DNA from: Stappia sp.
GTDB lineage: Bacteria; Pseudomonadota; Alphaproteobacteria; Rhizobiales; Stappiaceae
DNA: 64,000 bases
Direction of reading: 5' to 3'
Assembly: GCF_040110915.1 (NCBI RefSeq)
Contig: NZ_CP157793.1
Coordinates: forward strand, 632,939 to 696,938
Shown here: positions 34,090 through 43,114 of the stretch, one piece after another
How the letters are laid out: each line of letters starts with the position of its first letter
How positions within the stretch are numbered: position 1 is the first letter of the stretch
The notes under the pieces: model-generated
What the model was told of the DNA's origin: nothing
What the model saw: only the letters and a program-made list of their open reading frames with translations
The model's database searches: none
Translations under genes and position numbers: made by a program

Positions 34090-35033
34090 TGCGTTTCCTC
34101 CCGTGCGCGGCCAAGGCTCGCGAGAACGAGCGGGTCGAGCGGGGTTGGAAGGTCCGGCTTGGTTCCTCTCTGCGCATCGGCGCCCTCGGCGCCCAGAGCG
34201 GCGGCCACATCGCGCGCCAGCCGCGCGGCATGGACATGCAGCGGGCTCATGCCCTGCCGGCTCGGCAGGTCGAGTGTCGTCAGCGCGACAAGCTGGCGTT
34301 TCGTGTCCGGGTCGACTTGCGTGTACCCCGAGGCGGCCAGCCCGTGCACGCAGGCATCGACCAGCGGGCGGTAGGGCTCCATCAGGTCGTCGGCGAGCGC
34401 GAAGGCATTTCCGCGATTGGCATGGTGAAGGCCGAGGCCGGGATGCAGCCCGGCGGCGCAGATCGCCCGCGCCAGCGTGGCGCGCAGCACCGTGTAGCCG
34501 TAGTTCAACAGGGCGTTCGCCCCCTCCGCGTCGCGATCGCGGCGGAATTCCGGTCCCATCAGCGCCTGCCAGTAGCGCCGCGCCGCCTGCGCCTCCACAT
34601 TGTCCGGATCGCCGGATTTGACCTTGCGCGCCAGCGTGTCGAAGGCGCCGGCTTCCGCCCCATGCGCGGCGAGCACGGCCCCCTGCATCCGGATCTTGGC
34701 GACAACCACGTCGCGCCACAGCCGCTTGACGCGCGGGCGCGATGCCTCGGCCTGCGCAAGCAGCCGCGCGCCTTGCAGGTGATGGCCCTGCATCGGCCAG
34801 ACGCAGGCGACCGGCGCATGATTTTGCGCGCAAACCACCACCGGCACGGCCCGCTCGGCGAGCCGGGTGAAGACCGTGTTCGACCAGGTCAGCCCATGCG
34901 CATGGGCGATCACCGCCAGAACATCGTCAAGGGCCACGCGTCCGACCTCGGCGCCCGCGCGCGACACCGCGAGAAAGCCCCGGGTGACCGAGACGTGAAG
35001 ACCGTCGGAAGAAAGATCAACCACGCGCTGCAT
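34086..35033 (-). CDS. cas1: CRISPR-associated integrase Cas1 (type II-C)
   Basis: This 315-residue protein shows the Cas1 alpha-helical catalytic domain, with DAEGANALLNYGYTVLRA (Glu region), GLHPGLGLHHANRGN (His) and LADDLMEPYRPLVD (acidic residues binding the metal). With Cas2 it captures protospacers and inserts them at the leader end. The gene is 55 bp after cas9 and overlaps cas2 by 4 bp, giving the minimal II-C order cas9-cas1-cas2. Length is normal for II-C Cas1. Confidence 0.96.
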   Translation of the reverse strand: MQRVVDLSSDGLHVSVTRGFLAVSRAGAEVGRVALDDVLAVIAHAHGLTWSNTVFTRLAERAVPVVVCAQNHAPVACVWPMQGHHLQGARLLAQAEASRPRVKRLWRDVVVAKIRMQGAVLAAHGAEAGAFDTLARKVKSGDPDNVEAQAARRYWQALMGPEFRRDRDAEGANALLNYGYTVLRATLARAICAAGLHPGLGLHHANRGNAFALADDLMEPYRPLVDACVHGLAASGYTQVDPDTKRQLVALTTLDLPSRQGMSPLHVHAARLARDVAAALGAEGADAQRGTKPDLPTPLDPLVLASLGRAREETQ

Positions 35034-35088
35034 GGCGTTGAGTTTACGTCAAATGCGCGCAAGTCCCCAGCCCATGCTTAAGATCTGG

Positions 35089-38000
35089 TTAATCGCCCTC
35101 CCGCGCCCACCAGGGTCCGGGGTCGAAGACCTGACCGATCTCGTCGACGCGCACCTGCCGCGGGCGCACCTTCTTCAGCGGGTTCGGCATGGGGCGGAAG
35201 GGCTTGTAGGTCTTTTCCTTTTCTCTGTTGACCAGATTGCCGGCCTCGAAATGCGGATCGAGGTACAGCGACTTCCCGGTTTGATCGAACTTGCGCACCT
35301 TGGCGATCACCCGCTCGCCCGTCTCGGGATGGTCGTAGGCGACCATGTCGCCCTTCATCAGGCTCATGATCTTGCGGGGGTTGTGATGCTCCTGGCGCAT
35401 CCTGGGCACGAAGCCCGGCTGATGCGCCTCGAACAGCGAGACCACCTCCGCGTCCCAGCGTCCGTCCGGCAGTTCCCAAACGTCGTAGCGCAGGTTTTCG
35501 CCCGGCAGGTAGCCCTTGCGATGGCGTCCGTTCTCGCCGTGCGTGATCCACACGGGCGAGCGGGCCTCGACGATGCGCACCCGGCGGATGCCCTTGAACT
35601 TCTCGTCCGTTTCCACGAAGCGCTGCACCGCCTCCTGAAAGGCCTTGCCGCTCAGACCCCGCGTCGCCGCCATCAGCCGGTCGCGCAATTCGCTGTGACC
35701 ATGCTCGTTGCCGCGAATGGCCTCGAGTTGCTTCGCATTCTCGAAGGACGAGATGGCGACGCGCCGGGAGACGAGCGCATTGCCCCTTGCGTCGACGTCG
35801 GAGGTCGGGCCATAGGCGGTGTCATTGTGCAGCTTGCCCGCCGTCTGGCCGCGTCCTTGCGCGTAGCCCTTGCGCGACACCGTGCCGTGGTCCGGCTTGT
35901 GGCTGACGGTCACCGCGCGCAGACGCTCGCGCAGGTCGTTGCGGAACTCCGGCCAGGGCGGGGCGATCTCGGCCACCGCGCGCTCGGCCGCGCTATCTTC
36001 CGCCTGTCGTGACGCCGTCTGGATGCGCTGGATCATCGAGCGGGAGGTCGCGGCGATGACGGCCGCGTCGATGGCGTGATGACGGTGGTCGAGCCGGTTC
36101 TTGACCTTGCCCGTCTCTGCGAGATTGTGGTCGGCCAGCAGATCGTTCAGCCCCCACTTGCGCCGCAGCATCTCCGTCATCCGCCCGGGCAGCGCGCGCA
36201 CCCGGCTGTGGCGGCGGAACACGCCGTCGATATCGGGTTCCTCCGCGTCGTAAAGCGCGGCGAGATAGGTCAGCGCCAGCCGCGAGATATATTGCGTGTC
36301 GGTCAGCTGACGGTCCTTGAAGCCTTCCTCGTCGCCGAAGCGCTCCATCGCGTCCTGCGCGAAGCGCCACTGCTTGGCCTTGGGCAGGACGACGGCCCGC
36401 GCCAGGATGTCGTCGTAGCCCGCCTGCCACTGCGGCACGTCCGCCGGCGGGCGATTGGCCTTTGCATTATTACAGGGCGTGCAGCACAGCACCTTGTTGG
36501 ACTGCCCGTCGTCCAGCGTCTTGGAGTAGGGCAGGATGTGATCGATGGCCGTCTCGCCGTTGAACAGCATGCCGGCGGAGATCGCGCGCCCGCAGTAGAC
36601 GCAGACCCGGTTGACCGGCTGGTCGGGATTGAGCTCCTCCCACAGGCGCAGCCGCAGCCGGTTGTAGCCCGTGTCGGATTTCTGGTAGGTGTGGGTGAGC
36701 AACTCCGACAGCCGCTGCGCCTCGCGCGTCGTCTGCGCGAGCCTGCGGTTGACGTCCTCGCGCCTGGCGTCGTTCAGCTTGAGGTCGCGGCCGAGCTCGA
36801 TGGCGATGCGGTCGGGCCGGCCGTGCCTGTCGAGGATCCGGTTGACCACCCGGCGCAGCTGGTTGAGCGCGATGTGCACGGTCGGATTGGTGATGCGGCC
36901 CATCACCTCGTCCCATTCCGGCGCCGCCGGGTCCGCCGTGCCGCCGGTGCCCGGCGGGATGTGGCGTTCCAGGATTTCCTGATACTTCGGCAGCCGGGTC
37001 AGCGCCTTGCGGTCGGGGTCGTCTTCCGCGTTGGTGCGGCCGTAGACGTTCCTGGCGGCCGCCGCCTCGGTGAGGACGAAGCCGTCGTCGTCGCGGCCCC
37101 GGGTCATCTCGTCGATCAGCGCGGACAGCGCGCTCGGGCCCAGCCGTCCGAAGCCCTGCGGCAGCGGCAGGTCCGCGACGTCCCCGGCCGCCGCGCGGGA
37201 CAGGCCGCAGTCGCGCATCAGCCAGTCGACCAGCGCGCCCTTGTCCTGCTCCGTGCGCAGCCGCTCCACGATCTCCGCCCGGCGCTCGAGCGGCAGGTCT
37301 CCCCAGCCGGGGCCGAAGCGTTCGGGCCGCGACAGCGCGAAATGCACGACATCGCCGAGCAGATCCTTGCGGGTGTCGGTCTCCTTGTTGAAGCGCATCT
37401 CGCGCGGGAGCTTCAGGGTCTTGCGCAGCTTGGCGAAGGGCGCCTTGCCCTGTTTGGTCAGGTCTGTGCGCAGGTGCAGCAGCAGCGCGTCGCGCTGGTC
37501 GGGCGTGAGCTTGGTGTGCTGCTGGTCCTCGCCGACGATCTCCAGTTCGTTGACCTCCTTCAGGAGGCGGAATGCCTGAAACAGCGGATGCGCCTTGGGC
37601 AGGCGCTCCTCGGTGGGCACGTAGCTGCAACGTCCCGGCGTCACGGGGCGAAGCGGGCGCTGAAAGAAGATCGTCTCGCGCAGCTCCGCGATGGTCGCGG
37701 CATCCAGGATGTCGGGATGGTAGGGGCGCTGCGCCGCCATGATGCGGTCGAACTCGCGCTCCAGCGCGTCGCGCGAGGGGTAGAAGTCATAGGCCTTGCC
37801 GTCGCTCGTCAGCCGCGCGCGCACCGAAAGGCCGGCCTGCCGGCGCTTGTGGAGCCATTCGCCGAAGGTCCGCGCGCCGTCTTCGGCCAGCGCGGTTTCC
37901 AGCCGCGTCACGCCGGAGGCGATCAGCCCCTCCTCGGGATCGTTACTGTCCGTGCGCCGGTTGGACTTGAACCCGCGCCGCTGGGAGAGCTGAAAGAGCG

Positions 38001-38421
38001 CCCGGCCGAGTTCGTGTGGTTCAAGCGGGCCGTCGAGCGCCTTGGCCCGCAGGGCCAGCGCCGTCGCGGAGAGATCGCCGCCGGGCCCGTCGTCGGTGGC
38101 GCGCAAAAGGGCGGTGCGGGCGTCGGGCGCCTCCGGCATCAGGCCGAGCTCGGTCAGCAGCGCGAGCAGCCTTGCGCGACGGCGGAGATAGCGGTCGCGC
38201 CGCCGGCGCATGCCGCGCGCGATGCGCCGGGACACCGCCAGCGACTCCTGCGACCGGGGATCGCGGCCGGCCATCTCCGTGGGCGAGAAGATTCGCACCC
38301 CGACGTCGACGACGCGGCCCCGGTCGTGCGCGCCCGGTTCGCCCTCCGTCTCCAGAAGGCACCAGCCGAGGGAGTTGGTTCCAAGATCGAGGCCGAGGGT
38401 GCGAAGAAGGGGAGCGGTCAT
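35089..38421 (-). CDS. cas9: CRISPR effector nuclease Cas9, type II-C
   Basis: This 1110-residue protein is the short Cas9 type usual for II-C. RuvC-I is LGLDLGTNSLGW (Asp12). An Arg-rich bridge helix follows at about 65-95 (RRIARGMRRRRDRYLRRRARL). RuvC-II is IAIELGRD (Glu542). HNH has CVYCGR, AIDHILPYS with catalytic His628, and CNNAKANRP. RuvC-III is HHAID (His782, Asp785). All nuclease residues are present, so double-strand cleavage is expected. The ATG at 38421 was chosen because an earlier in-frame ATG (38472) falls at the tracrRNA locus and would add 17 residues before the RuvC-I strand. The PAM is not deducible here. Confidence 0.97.
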   Translation of the reverse strand: MTAPLLRTLGLDLGTNSLGWCLLETEGEPGAHDRGRVVDVGVRIFSPTEMAGRDPRSQESLAVSRRIARGMRRRRDRYLRRRARLLALLTELGLMPEAPDARTALLRATDDGPGGDLSATALALRAKALDGPLEPHELGRALFQLSQRRGFKSNRRTDSNDPEEGLIASGVTRLETALAEDGARTFGEWLHKRRQAGLSVRARLTSDGKAYDFYPSRDALEREFDRIMAAQRPYHPDILDAATIAELRETIFFQRPLRPVTPGRCSYVPTEERLPKAHPLFQAFRLLKEVNELEIVGEDQQHTKLTPDQRDALLLHLRTDLTKQGKAPFAKLRKTLKLPREMRFNKETDTRKDLLGDVVHFALSRPERFGPGWGDLPLERRAEIVERLRTEQDKGALVDWLMRDCGLSRAAAGDVADLPLPQGFGRLGPSALSALIDEMTRGRDDDGFVLTEAAAARNVYGRTNAEDDPDRKALTRLPKYQEILERHIPPGTGGTADPAAPEWDEVMGRITNPTVHIALNQLRRVVNRILDRHGRPDRIAIELGRDLKLNDARREDVNRRLAQTTREAQRLSELLTHTYQKSDTGYNRLRLRLWEELNPDQPVNRVCVYCGRAISAGMLFNGETAIDHILPYSKTLDDGQSNKVLCCTPCNNAKANRPPADVPQWQAGYDDILARAVVLPKAKQWRFAQDAMERFGDEEGFKDRQLTDTQYISRLALTYLAALYDAEEPDIDGVFRRHSRVRALPGRMTEMLRRKWGLNDLLADHNLAETGKVKNRLDHRHHAIDAAVIAATSRSMIQRIQTASRQAEDSAAERAVAEIAPPWPEFRNDLRERLRAVTVSHKPDHGTVSRKGYAQGRGQTAGKLHNDTAYGPTSDVDARGNALVSRRVAISSFENAKQLEAIRGNEHGHSELRDRLMAATRGLSGKAFQEAVQRFVETDEKFKGIRRVRIVEARSPVWITHGENGRHRKGYLPGENLRYDVWELPDGRWDAEVVSLFEAHQPGFVPRMRQEHHNPRKIMSLMKGDMVAYDHPETGERVIAKVRKFDQTGKSLYLDPHFEAGNLVNREKEKTYKPFRPMPNPLKKVRPRQVRVDEIGQVFDPGPWWAREGD

Positions 38422-38438
38422 GCAAATCACCGGAGATA

Positions 38439-38467
38439 TTGACTTGTTCGAAAAAGCCACCGAAGAT
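38439..38467 (+). promoter_or_regulatory. Candidate tracrRNA promoter
   Basis: TTGACT at 38439-38444 is a good -35 hexamer. At 17 bp lies GAAGAT (38462-38467), a weak -10. Initiation near 38474 would begin the RNA at the anti-repeat. It points away from cas9. Confidence 0.45.
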
Positions 38468-38473
38468 TGCATC

Positions 38474-38551
38474 GTTCAGAAGACGCAGTCCAGCCGTTAA
38501 CAAGCTGAGATATGCACCAGATAAGGCCAGCGCTCCGGCGCTGGCTTTTTT
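38474..38551 (+). ncRNA. tracrRNA for the type II-C Cas9
   Basis: The anti-repeat at 38474-38501 (GTTCAGAAGACGCAG then TCCAGCCGTTAAC) is complementary to the first ~27 bases of the CRISPR repeat. A 15-nt stretch is perfect, then a small mismatch or bulge and a G-U-containing second stem. After a short nexus region (AAGCTGAGATATGCACC) comes a perfect terminator hairpin GCCAGCGC / GCGCTGGC with a TCCG loop (38526-38545) and six T (38546-38551). It is encoded just upstream of cas9 on the opposite strand, in the same orientation as the presumed crRNA transcripts. The 5' end is approximate. Confidence 0.9.
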
Positions 38552-38742
38552 CGTGCGCTTTGGGGTGTGCGTGGGGGTGTTCGTGCCGCGCCCTCGCGAT
38601 GCCTGCGCGCGGCCCGGTTTTCCGCGCGCGGCCCGTCGCATCCGCCGCCGCGCGCTCTTGACGCCCGGGCGCGCGTTTGCGATCTAGGGCTAAAAGTTGA
38701 CCCCAACATGAAAGAAATGATGCGCAGGCCCGTTTTCCTTGC
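38552..38742. other. Intergenic region between tracrRNA and the iron permease gene
   Basis: No gene is supported. TTGACC at 38697-38702 may be a -35 element for the permease gene, but no good -10 follows. Confidence 0.3.
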
Positions 38743-40620
38743 ATGCCCGCCCGCCGGAGCGGGGGCCGATCCGCTCGCGGAGCCGGCGGACGCGACGCGC
38801 GTGGCGGCCGCTCACGCGGGAGACAGGCCCTGACCGCCGCGCCGAAACCCGACACGCAGACCGCGACCGCCGCGCCGGGCGGCGATGCGCCGCGCGCCAG
38901 ACGCAGCGTGCGCGCCGTGATGGCCAGCCGGCCGCTGACGGTCGGGGCCTATGTCGTCGCTGGCCTGTGCCTGCTGCCGATGGTGGCGGTGGCCATCGCA
39001 GCGGCGCTCGGCTCGCTGGAGACCCTGCGCCATCTCGCCGACACGGTGCTTCTGCGCTACACGATGACCACGCTGGTCCTGATGGTTCTGGTTGCGGTCT
39101 GCACCGCGATCATCGGGACCGGCGCGGCCTGGCTGGTCACCATGACGCGCTTTCCCGGCGTGCGGGTCTTCGAGGTGGCGCTGGCGCTGCCCTTCGCCTT
39201 TCCCGCCTATGTCATGGGCTATGCCTATACCGATTTTCTCGATCATCCCGGCGCTGTGCAGACGGCCCTGCGGGCGGTGACGGGCTGGGGCCCGCGCGAC
39301 TACTGGTTCCCGGAAATCCGCAGCGTCGGCGGGGCGGCGATCATGCTGACGCTGGTGCTCTACCCTTATGTCTACCTGCTGGCGCGCGCCGCCTTCATGC
39401 AGGAATCCGCGACCGCCAATTACGCCGCCCGCGCGCTCGGGCGCGGCCCCTGGGGCGCCTTCTGGCGGGTGTCGCTGCCGATGGCGCGCCCGGCGATCGC
39501 CGGCGGCGTGCTTCTCGCCGTCATGGAAACGATCGCCGACTTCGGCACCGTCAGCTATTTCGGCATCCAGACCTTCGCCACCGGCATCTACACGAGCTGG
39601 TTCTCGCTGGCCGATCGCGGCGGGGCGGCGCAACTGGCGCTGTGCCTGCTGAGTTTCGCGCTGTTCCTCGCCGTGCTGGAACGCATGCAGCGCGGGGCCG
39701 CGCGCAACTACGCGGCCGGAAAACGCTTCGAGCGCTTTCCCCCCGTGGCGCTGACGGGCTGGGGCCGGATCGGCGCCATCGCGTTCTGCGCCGCGCCGGT
39801 GCTGTTCGGCTTCGTCCTGCCGCTGGTGCTTCTGGTGGAAATGGGCATCGGCTCGGAGCAGGATCTCTTCTCCGACCGCTATCTCCACTTCATCCGCAAT
39901 TCCGTGACGCTCGCCGGGGTGGCCTCGGTGCTGACGGTCGCGGCGGCCGTGCTCGTCGCCTTCAACCAGCGGCTCAATCCGGGGCGCCGTTCGGCCACGG
40001 CCGGACATATCGCCCGCATCGGCTATTCCGTGCCCGGCGGCGTGATCGCGGTGGGCCTGCTCGTGCCCTTCGCCTTTCTGGACAACTGGATCGATGCCCG
40101 GGCGGAAAGCTGGTTCGGCATCTCCACCGGCCTCATCTTCACCGGCACGATCACCGTGCTGGTCATGGCCTATATGGTGCGCTTCGTCGCGGCCGCGCTC
40201 AACACCTTCGAGGGCGGCCTGACGACCGTCCATCCGACCATGGACGCGGTCGCGCGCACGCTCGGGCAGACGCCGCTCGGCATGCTGCGCCGGGTGCATG
40301 TGCCGCTGTTGCGCCCCTCGGTCCTGACGGCGCTGCTCATCGTCTTCGTCGACGTGATGAAGGAGCTTCCCGCGACACTCATCATGCGGCCGTTCAACTT
40401 CGACACGCTGGCGGTGCAGGCGCATCGCCTCGCCGCCGACGAACGGCTCGCCGGGGCCGCCGTGCCCTCGCTGGTGATCGTGGCGGTCGGGCTCCTGCCG
40501 GTGATCCTCGTGTGTCGGACGCTGGCGCATGGCACCTTCAAGGGCGCCCGCGCGCGGCGCGGCACCAAGGCCGTGGCCGCCGCCGGGGCGGCGCCCGAAA
40601 CCGCGACGGCGAAAGTCTGA
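38743..40620 (+). CDS. Ferric-iron ABC transporter permease (FbpB-like, fused double domain)
   Basis: This protein of up to 625 residues has about twelve membrane helices in two BPD_transp_1 domains, each with an EAA loop (ANYAARALGRGPWGAFWRVSLP near 240, TMDAVARTLGQTPLGMLRRVHVP near 515). This is the FbpB/AfuB layout. Its likely partner, the Fe3+-binding protein, is encoded convergently at 40830-41861. No ATPase gene is in the window. The start is uncertain: the ATG at 38743 has no ribosome site, and an in-frame ATG at 38920 (MASRPLTVGAY) just before the first helix is the main alternative. Confidence 0.85.
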   Translation: MPARRSGGRSARGAGGRDARGGRSRGRQALTAAPKPDTQTATAAPGGDAPRARRSVRAVMASRPLTVGAYVVAGLCLLPMVAVAIAAALGSLETLRHLADTVLLRYTMTTLVLMVLVAVCTAIIGTGAAWLVTMTRFPGVRVFEVALALPFAFPAYVMGYAYTDFLDHPGAVQTALRAVTGWGPRDYWFPEIRSVGGAAIMLTLVLYPYVYLLARAAFMQESATANYAARALGRGPWGAFWRVSLPMARPAIAGGVLLAVMETIADFGTVSYFGIQTFATGIYTSWFSLADRGGAAQLALCLLSFALFLAVLERMQRGAARNYAAGKRFERFPPVALTGWGRIGAIAFCAAPVLFGFVLPLVLLVEMGIGSEQDLFSDRYLHFIRNSVTLAGVASVLTVAAAVLVAFNQRLNPGRRSATAGHIARIGYSVPGGVIAVGLLVPFAFLDNWIDARAESWFGISTGLIFTGTITVLVMAYMVRFVAAALNTFEGGLTTVHPTMDAVARTLGQTPLGMLRRVHVPLLRPSVLTALLIVFVDVMKELPATLIMRPFNFDTLAVQAHRLAADERLAGAAVPSLVIVAVGLLPVILVCRTLAHGTFKGARARRGTKAVAAAGAAPETATAKV

Positions 40621-40769
40621 GACCCAAGAAAACCTGACACCCCCGGCACCGGGTGGCCGCACGCGGCGGGCGAACCCTCGCTCACGCCCGCGATCCATCG
40701 CAGTGGGGCGGGCCGTTGTCCGTGCGGCTGCGCCTCGCGCTCGCGCGGGACGCCTCCCGGAAATGCAAA

Positions 40770-40799
40770 CGCCCCCTGCGCGGGCAAGCGCAGGGGGCG
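40770..40799. terminator. Strong hairpin between convergent iron-transport genes
   Basis: A perfect 11-bp stem CGCCCCCTGCG / CGCAGGGGGCG with an 8-nt loop lies 30 bp downstream of the binding-protein stop. Read leftward it is followed by TTTGCATTT, a terminator for that gene. It may also stop the permease transcript coming from the left. Confidence 0.75.
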
Positions 40800-40829
40800 G
40801 TTCGGTGGCAGCCGAAAAAGGCGTGCGGC

Positions 40830-41861
40830 TTATTTCCAGCCCACCTCGTTCAGCAGCTTCTGCGCGTCCGCGATGTTGCCGGCGATCGCCGAGGCGTCCA
40901 CGTCGTCGGGCTTGAAGAAGCCGAGGCGGGCGACCGACGGGCTGAGGCCGACGCCCGGAACGGCCGGATATTCGTCATTGCCGGCCGAGAAGTATTCCTG
41001 CGCCTGATCGGAGGCGAGATACTCCAGGAAGCGGATGGCGTTGTCCTTGTTCGGCGCATGTGCCGCAACACCGCCGCCGGACAGGTTCATGTGCGCGCCG
41101 AAGGTGTCCTGGTTGGGGAAGGTCCAGCCGAACATGTCGAGGCTGTCGGACACGCCGTCCACGTCCTTGCGGATCGCGCGGCCGAAGTAATAGGTGTTGG
41201 ACATGGCGATGTCGCACTCGCCCGACACGATGCCGCGCAACTGGTCGGTGTCGCCGCCCTGCGGGTCGCGCGCGAAGTTGCCGACGACCGCCTCGGCCCA
41301 CTCCTTCACCGCGTCGGCGCCCAGATGCTCGATGAGCGCGGCGGTGATCGTCTGCGTGTAGACGTTGGACGACGAGCGGATGCAGATCTGGCCCTTGTAC
41401 TTCGGATCGGCGAGATCCTGGTAGGTGCGCGGCGGCTCGCTCACGTCGTTCTTGTCGTAGAACAGGATGCGGGCGCGCTGCGAGAAGCCGTACCACTGGC
41501 CGTCGTCGTCACGCACGTAGTCGGGCAGGCGGGCATTGAGCACCGGCGAGTCGATCGACTGGAGCAGGCCCATGTCCTTGGCGCGCTCCAGGCGCGAGGT
41601 GTCGACCGTGAGGAGAATGTCGGCCGGGCTGTTCTCGCCTTCCGCCTGCATGCGGGTCAGCAGCTCGTCGGCATTGCCCTCGATACGGTTGATCGTGATG
41701 CCGGTCATTTCCTCGAAATCGGAATACAGCCGTTCATCGGTATCGTAATGGCGCGACGAATAGAGATTGAGTTCGCCATTGGCGAGCGCAAGCGGCGAGG
41801 AAGCCAGCAGCAGCGCGGCCGCAAGGCCGGCGCATGCGAGCGGGGAACGCGATGTGGACAT
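40830..41861 (-). CDS. Fe(3+) ABC transporter substrate-binding protein (FbpA/FutA-like)
   Basis: This 343-residue periplasmic protein has a signal peptide (LACAGLAAALLLASSPLALA) and a mature N-terminus GELNLYSSRHYDTDERLYSDFE, typical of ferric-binding proteins. The C-terminal Tyr-rich iron site is suggested by SNTYYFGRAI. It delivers Fe3+ to the FbpB-like permease encoded at 38743-40620. The second Met codon (41861) was chosen because GGGAG lies 6 bp upstream of it and directly abuts the first Met (41867). A possible operator (41958-41970) lies about 100 bp upstream. Confidence 0.9.
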   Translation of the reverse strand: MSTSRSPLACAGLAAALLLASSPLALANGELNLYSSRHYDTDERLYSDFEEMTGITINRIEGNADELLTRMQAEGENSPADILLTVDTSRLERAKDMGLLQSIDSPVLNARLPDYVRDDDGQWYGFSQRARILFYDKNDVSEPPRTYQDLADPKYKGQICIRSSSNVYTQTITAALIEHLGADAVKEWAEAVVGNFARDPQGGDTDQLRGIVSGECDIAMSNTYYFGRAIRKDVDGVSDSLDMFGWTFPNQDTFGAHMNLSGGGVAAHAPNKDNAIRFLEYLASDQAQEYFSAGNDEYPAVPGVGLSPSVARLGFFKPDDVDASAIAGNIADAQKLLNEVGWK

Positions 41862-41957
41862 GGACATCTCCCTTTTGTCCCTTTCGGAGGATGGTCGCGG
41901 CCAAACATGACCGTAATACTCCACTAAAGGAACGAGTCGTCGGGTCAAGTGAAATCG

Positions 41958-41970
41958 GACTATTTGAGTC
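41958..41970. promoter_or_regulatory. Candidate operator upstream of the iron-binding protein gene
   Basis: GACTATTTGAGTC is a perfect hyphenated inverted repeat (GACT-N5-AGTC) in a locally AT-richer stretch. Iron regulators of Hyphomicrobiales (RirA, Irr) bind short AT-rich palindromes upstream of such genes; the match to either is not strong enough to choose. Confidence 0.35.
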
Positions 41971-42118
41971 AAGAATTCACCGGTCCTGTGCCGTTTGTCC
42001 CGATGGACCGTGACCGACCGGGCATGCGGGAGCGGTTCCTCTTGCGCGCGAGGGGAGGATCGTGCCACGCCTCAGGAACAATTCGCAGAACAGCGCGGTG
42101 GCAAGGGGCGAAGGCCGG

Positions 42119-43114
42119 ATGACAGAGTTTGAAGATCTCGCGCGCCGGATTCCGGGCGATCGCTTCTGGCCTTTGCCCGTGCCGACGGTCGAGGGTGCGG
42201 CCGAGCGCCGGACCGGGGTGGAAATCGAGTTCTCCGGGCTGACCGAGGCCGACGCGGCCGCGCTGGTCGCGGCCCTGTGGGGCGGAACCGTCGTGGCCGA
42301 GGGCGCGCATGCGCTCACCGTCGAGGGCGGTCGCCTCGGAGAGGTCAAGGTCGAGCTCGATATCTTCCTGCGGGACAAGGCGCAATCGGCGCTCGCCGAC
42401 CGGCTGCTCGACCTGTCGCGCGAGGTCGTGCCGGTGGAGATCGTCACCGCGCCGCTGACCATGGGCGATCTCCCCGAGGTCGACCGTCTGATGGACCGTC
42501 TCGACGCGGCCGGGGCGCTGGGGTCGGGGGAGGGGGTGTTGCTCGCTTTCGGCATTCATCTTAATCCGGAAGTCGCCGCGCGCACCGCCGACTTCATCGT
42601 GCCGGTCGCGCGGGCCTATGCGCTGGTCGAGCACTGGCTGCGCGCCTCGAGCCCGCCCGATCCCATGCGCCGTCTGCTGCCTTTCGTGAACCCCTGGCCG
42701 CGCGGCTTCGTCGACCGCATCGCGGAGGAGGGCGCAAGCTGGGATCTGCCGCGCCTGCGCGACGTCTATCTCGATCTCGTGGGCACTCGCAATCACGGGC
42801 TCGATCTCCTGCCGCTGCTCACCGAGCTGTTTCCGGAGGCGGTGCGCGCCGCCCTGCCGAGCGGGCAGGTCAAGGGCGGTCGCCCCACCTGGCACTATCG
42901 CCTGCCCGAAACGCGGCTCGGTGGCGAGCATCGCTCCATCGCCGTGGAGTGGAACCGCTGGGTGCTCGTCGAGCGCGTGGCCGCCGAACCCGATCTGCTC
43001 GACCGGCTGGCCTTTGCCTGGGCCGAGCATCGCGCCGCGCTGACCTCCTTCCGCTCCGACTGGGCGCATGACGTGAACCGCATTCTGGCCGAGGCCGACA
43101 TATGGAGGGGGTGA
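42119..43114 (+). CDS. Amidoligase-family protein
   Basis: This protein of about 331 residues resembles the PF12224 amidoligase family, ATP-grasp/COOH-NH2 ligase-fold enzymes that form amide bonds. The visible start is TGVEIEFSGL, the metal/ATP-site Glu region of this fold. GRLGEVKVELDIFL, VEIVTAPLTM, GIHLNPEVAARTADFI and NRWVLVERV follow. It overlaps the downstream class I glutamine amidotransferase gene by 13 bp, a pairing reported for predicted peptide- or cell-wall-modifying amidoligase systems. The ATG at 42119 follows AAGG; an in-frame GTG at 42062 after GGGAGGATC would add 19 residues. Substrate unknown. Confidence 0.8.
   Translation: MTEFEDLARRIPGDRFWPLPVPTVEGAAERRTGVEIEFSGLTEADAAALVAALWGGTVVAEGAHALTVEGGRLGEVKVELDIFLRDKAQSALADRLLDLSREVVPVEIVTAPLTMGDLPEVDRLMDRLDAAGALGSGEGVLLAFGIHLNPEVAARTADFIVPVARAYALVEHWLRASSPPDPMRRLLPFVNPWPRGFVDRIAEEGASWDLPRLRDVYLDLVGTRNHGLDLLPLLTELFPEAVRAALPSGQVKGGRPTWHYRLPETRLGGEHRSIAVEWNRWVLVERVAAEPDLLDRLAFAWAEHRAALTSFRSDWAHDVNRILAEADIWRG

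Noticed and set aside
36076..38442. 788-codon + strand frame antisense to cas9
   Set aside because: Cas9 on the other strand has all RuvC and HNH motifs in order; the antisense frame has none and would cross the cas9 promoter side.
38422..38472. 17-residue N-terminal extension of Cas9 from the ATG at 38472
   Set aside because: The extension lies in the tracrRNA promoter region and its ATG abuts the anti-repeat. Cas9 proteins begin a few residues before the RuvC-I strand, as from the ATG at 38421.
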